Position numbers and translations under genes: made by a program. DNA of 13,622 nucleotides from Clostridia bacterium. GTDB taxonomy: Bacteria > Bacillota > Clostridia > Peptostreptococcales > Anaerovoracaceae. The DNA lies in contig JAIKZT010000193.1 of NCBI GenBank assembly GCA_024682015.1, positions 1 through 13,622 on the forward strand, written 5' to 3'. This document shows positions 12,285 to 13,622 of this stretch, in pieces. How positions within the stretch are numbered: the stretch's first letter is position 1; each line of letters starts with the position of its first letter. Below the pieces are notes generated by a model. It was given only the letters and a program-made list of their open reading frames with translations. It searched no databases and was not told the origin of the DNA.

Positions 12285-13622
12285 CTAATAGCAGGCGATG
12301 AGGCTGTCCGCGCGCTTCTCCGTGCCACCGCACAGGGCGCCGCTTTCGAGCCGCACGATCATCTGGCCGCGACCGAAGGATCCGGAACTCAGCTCCATGC
12401 GGATGTCGTGGCCTTTGCGCGAGAGGGCCTGCGCGATCTGCGTGTCAAAGTCGCTTTCCACGATGACGCTGCCGTCCCGCAGCCACTGCCAGCGCGGCGC
12501 GTCGAGCGCCTGCTGCGGGTCGAGGTGGAAGTCGACCGCGTTCATCACGACCTGCACGTGGCCCTGGGGCTGCATATAGCCGCCCATCACGCCGAAGGGG
12601 CCGACGGGTTTGCCGTCCTTCATCAGGAAGCCCGGGATGATCGTGTGGTAGCTGCGCTTGCCCGGCTGCAGGCGGTTGGTATGGGCAGGGTCAAGCGAAA
12701 AGTCCGCGCCGCGGTTCTGCAGCGCGATGCCCGTGCCGCCGATGACGATGCCCGAGCCGAAGCCCATGTAATTGGACTGGATGAACGACACCATGTTCCC
12801 TTCGCCGTCCGCCGTGCACAGGTAGACCGTGCCGCTCTTGGGCGGGAGGCGGTGCGTCCAGATCTGGGCGCGGTCCGTCATGTCGGCCGCCCTTGCCGCG
12901 CCGTAGGCAGGGGAGAGCAGATCGCGGTAGTCGATCTCCATGCAGGCGGGATCCGTGACGTAGCGGAACGCGTCCGCGAAGGCCATCTTCATGGCTTCGA
13001 TCTGGCGGTGGACCGTCTCAGCGCTGTCCTTCTCCGTAAAACTGAATTCCTTCAGGATGTTGAGCGCCATGAGCGCGGCGATGCCCTGGCCGTTCGGCGG
13101 GATCTCGCACACGTCGTAGCCGCGGTAATGCACGGAGATGGGCTCGACCCAGTCCGCGCTGTGAGCCGCCAGGTCCTCCTTCCGCAGATAACCGCCGAAT
13201 CGGCGGCTTTCCGCGTCGATGCGCTCCGCCAGCGCGCCGCGGTAAAAGCTCTCCGCGTCCGTTTCGCCGATCTCCTCGAGGGTTTTGGCGTGATCCGGCA
13301 GGCGAACGATGTCGCCGGCCTTTGGCGTTTCCCCATCCTTGGTGAACGTGTCGAACCAGGCGGCGAAGGCCGGGTCATCCTTAAAGCGCGCGTAGCCGTT
13401 TGCCGCGTTCTTCCAGAGCCGCGACAGGTTGGCGCCGCAGGGATAGCCGTCCCGGGCATACGAAATGGCAGGCTCCAGGTCCTGCTTCAGCGCAAGTTTT
13501 CCGAAGCGCTTCGTGAGCGTCGCCCAGGCCGCCGGTGCGCCGGATACCGTGATGGGCGTCCAGCCGTGGACGGGCATGCGGCCATTTATGTCCCTGCCGT
13601 CCGCCAGCACGCGCTCGATGGA
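12285..13622 (-). CDS. Gamma-glutamyltransferase family protein (YwrD-like), N-terminus outside the window
   Basis: The leftward frame is open to the right edge and lacks its start; 445 codons are visible of a family length near 530. The MPVHGWTPITVSGAPAAW entry motif, the IPPNGQGIAALMALNIL segment and NYMGFGSGIVIGGTGIALQNRG mark the gamma-glutamyltransferase (Ntn-hydrolase) family. The expected autoprocessing and catalytic Thr is in KSGTVYL, encoded at 12828-12830. The precursor would cleave there into a large and a small subunit. The small subunit keeps GVMGGYMQPQGHVQ and APRWQW motifs seen in YwrD-like members. It would transfer or hydrolyse gamma-glutamyl groups from glutathione-like or poly-gamma-glutamyl substrates. 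Whether it has a signal peptide cannot be seen. It ends 7 bp from the foldback element. Confidence 0.9.
   Translation of the reverse strand, partial: SIERVLADGRDINGRMPVHGWTPITVSGAPAAWATLTKRFGKLALKQDLEPAISYARDGYPCGANLSRLWKNAANGYARFKDDPAFAAWFDTFTKDGETPKAGDIVRLPDHAKTLEEIGETDAESFYRGALAERIDAESRRFGGYLRKEDLAAHSADWVEPISVHYRGYDVCEIPPNGQGIAALMALNILKEFSFTEKDSAETVHRQIEAMKMAFADAFRYVTDPACMEIDYRDLLSPAYGAARAADMTDRAQIWTHRLPPKSGTVYLCTADGEGNMVSFIQSNYMGFGSGIVIGGTGIALQNRGADFSLDPAHTNRLQPGKRSYHTIIPGFLMKDGKPVGPFGVMGGYMQPQGHVQVVMNAVDFHLDPQQALDAPRWQWLRDGSVIVESDFDTQIAQALSRKGHDIRMELSSGSFGRGQMIVRLESGALCGGTEKRADSLIACY

Overview
The window is a GC-rich stretch of a bacterial chromosome. Shine-Dalgarno sequences are strong and purine-rich, promoters are of the TATAAT type, and introns, tRNA, rRNA, CRISPR arrays and phage genes are absent. 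A butyryl-CoA:acetate-type CoA-transferase, a DarB-like two-CBS protein, a UPF0316/DUF2179 protein and an ornithine-racemase-like enzyme together suggest an anaerobic, amino-acid or peptide-fermenting member of the Clostridia/Firmicutes with high GC. The lineage is inference; no marker gene is present to settle it.

Left part (1-4753, + strand): a catabolic-looking operon. The 3' end of an unidentified, probably surface or wall protein overlaps by an ATGA junction a PLP-dependent racemase of the ornithine racemase type. An MmgE/PrpD-family dehydratase/epimerase/decarboxylase and an M20 (PepV/Sapep-like) dipeptidase follow, and the operon closes with a strong hairpin terminator. The tail of that terminator merges into the promoter of a single CoA-transferase gene (4810-6144).

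Middle (6145-7412): two tandem GNAT acetyltransferase genes with their own promoter and a stem-loop at the likely 5' end of the mRNA. They end at two bidirectional hairpins, facing a leftward pair: a radical SAM protein and a small two-CBS protein, each with a credible promoter.

Right part (8840-12125, + strand): back-to-back overlapping promoters at about 8846-8878 separate the CBS gene from a three-gene envelope operon. That operon has a structured leader of about 140 nt with a possible 10-codon leader peptide. It encodes a UPF0316/DUF2179 membrane protein, an exported and membrane-anchored PIG-L deacetylase, and a fused GT2 glycosyltransferase-GtrA protein. A plausible reading is a lipid-linked sugar route: sugar loaded on a lipid inside, moved across by GtrA, and deacetylated outside. 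A 149-bp foldback element with perfect 28-nt inverted arms and an internal bidirectional terminator (12130-12278) separates it from a leftward gamma-glutamyltransferase gene that runs off the right edge.

Most promising for novelty are the leader plus envelope operon (8885-12125) and the foldback element.
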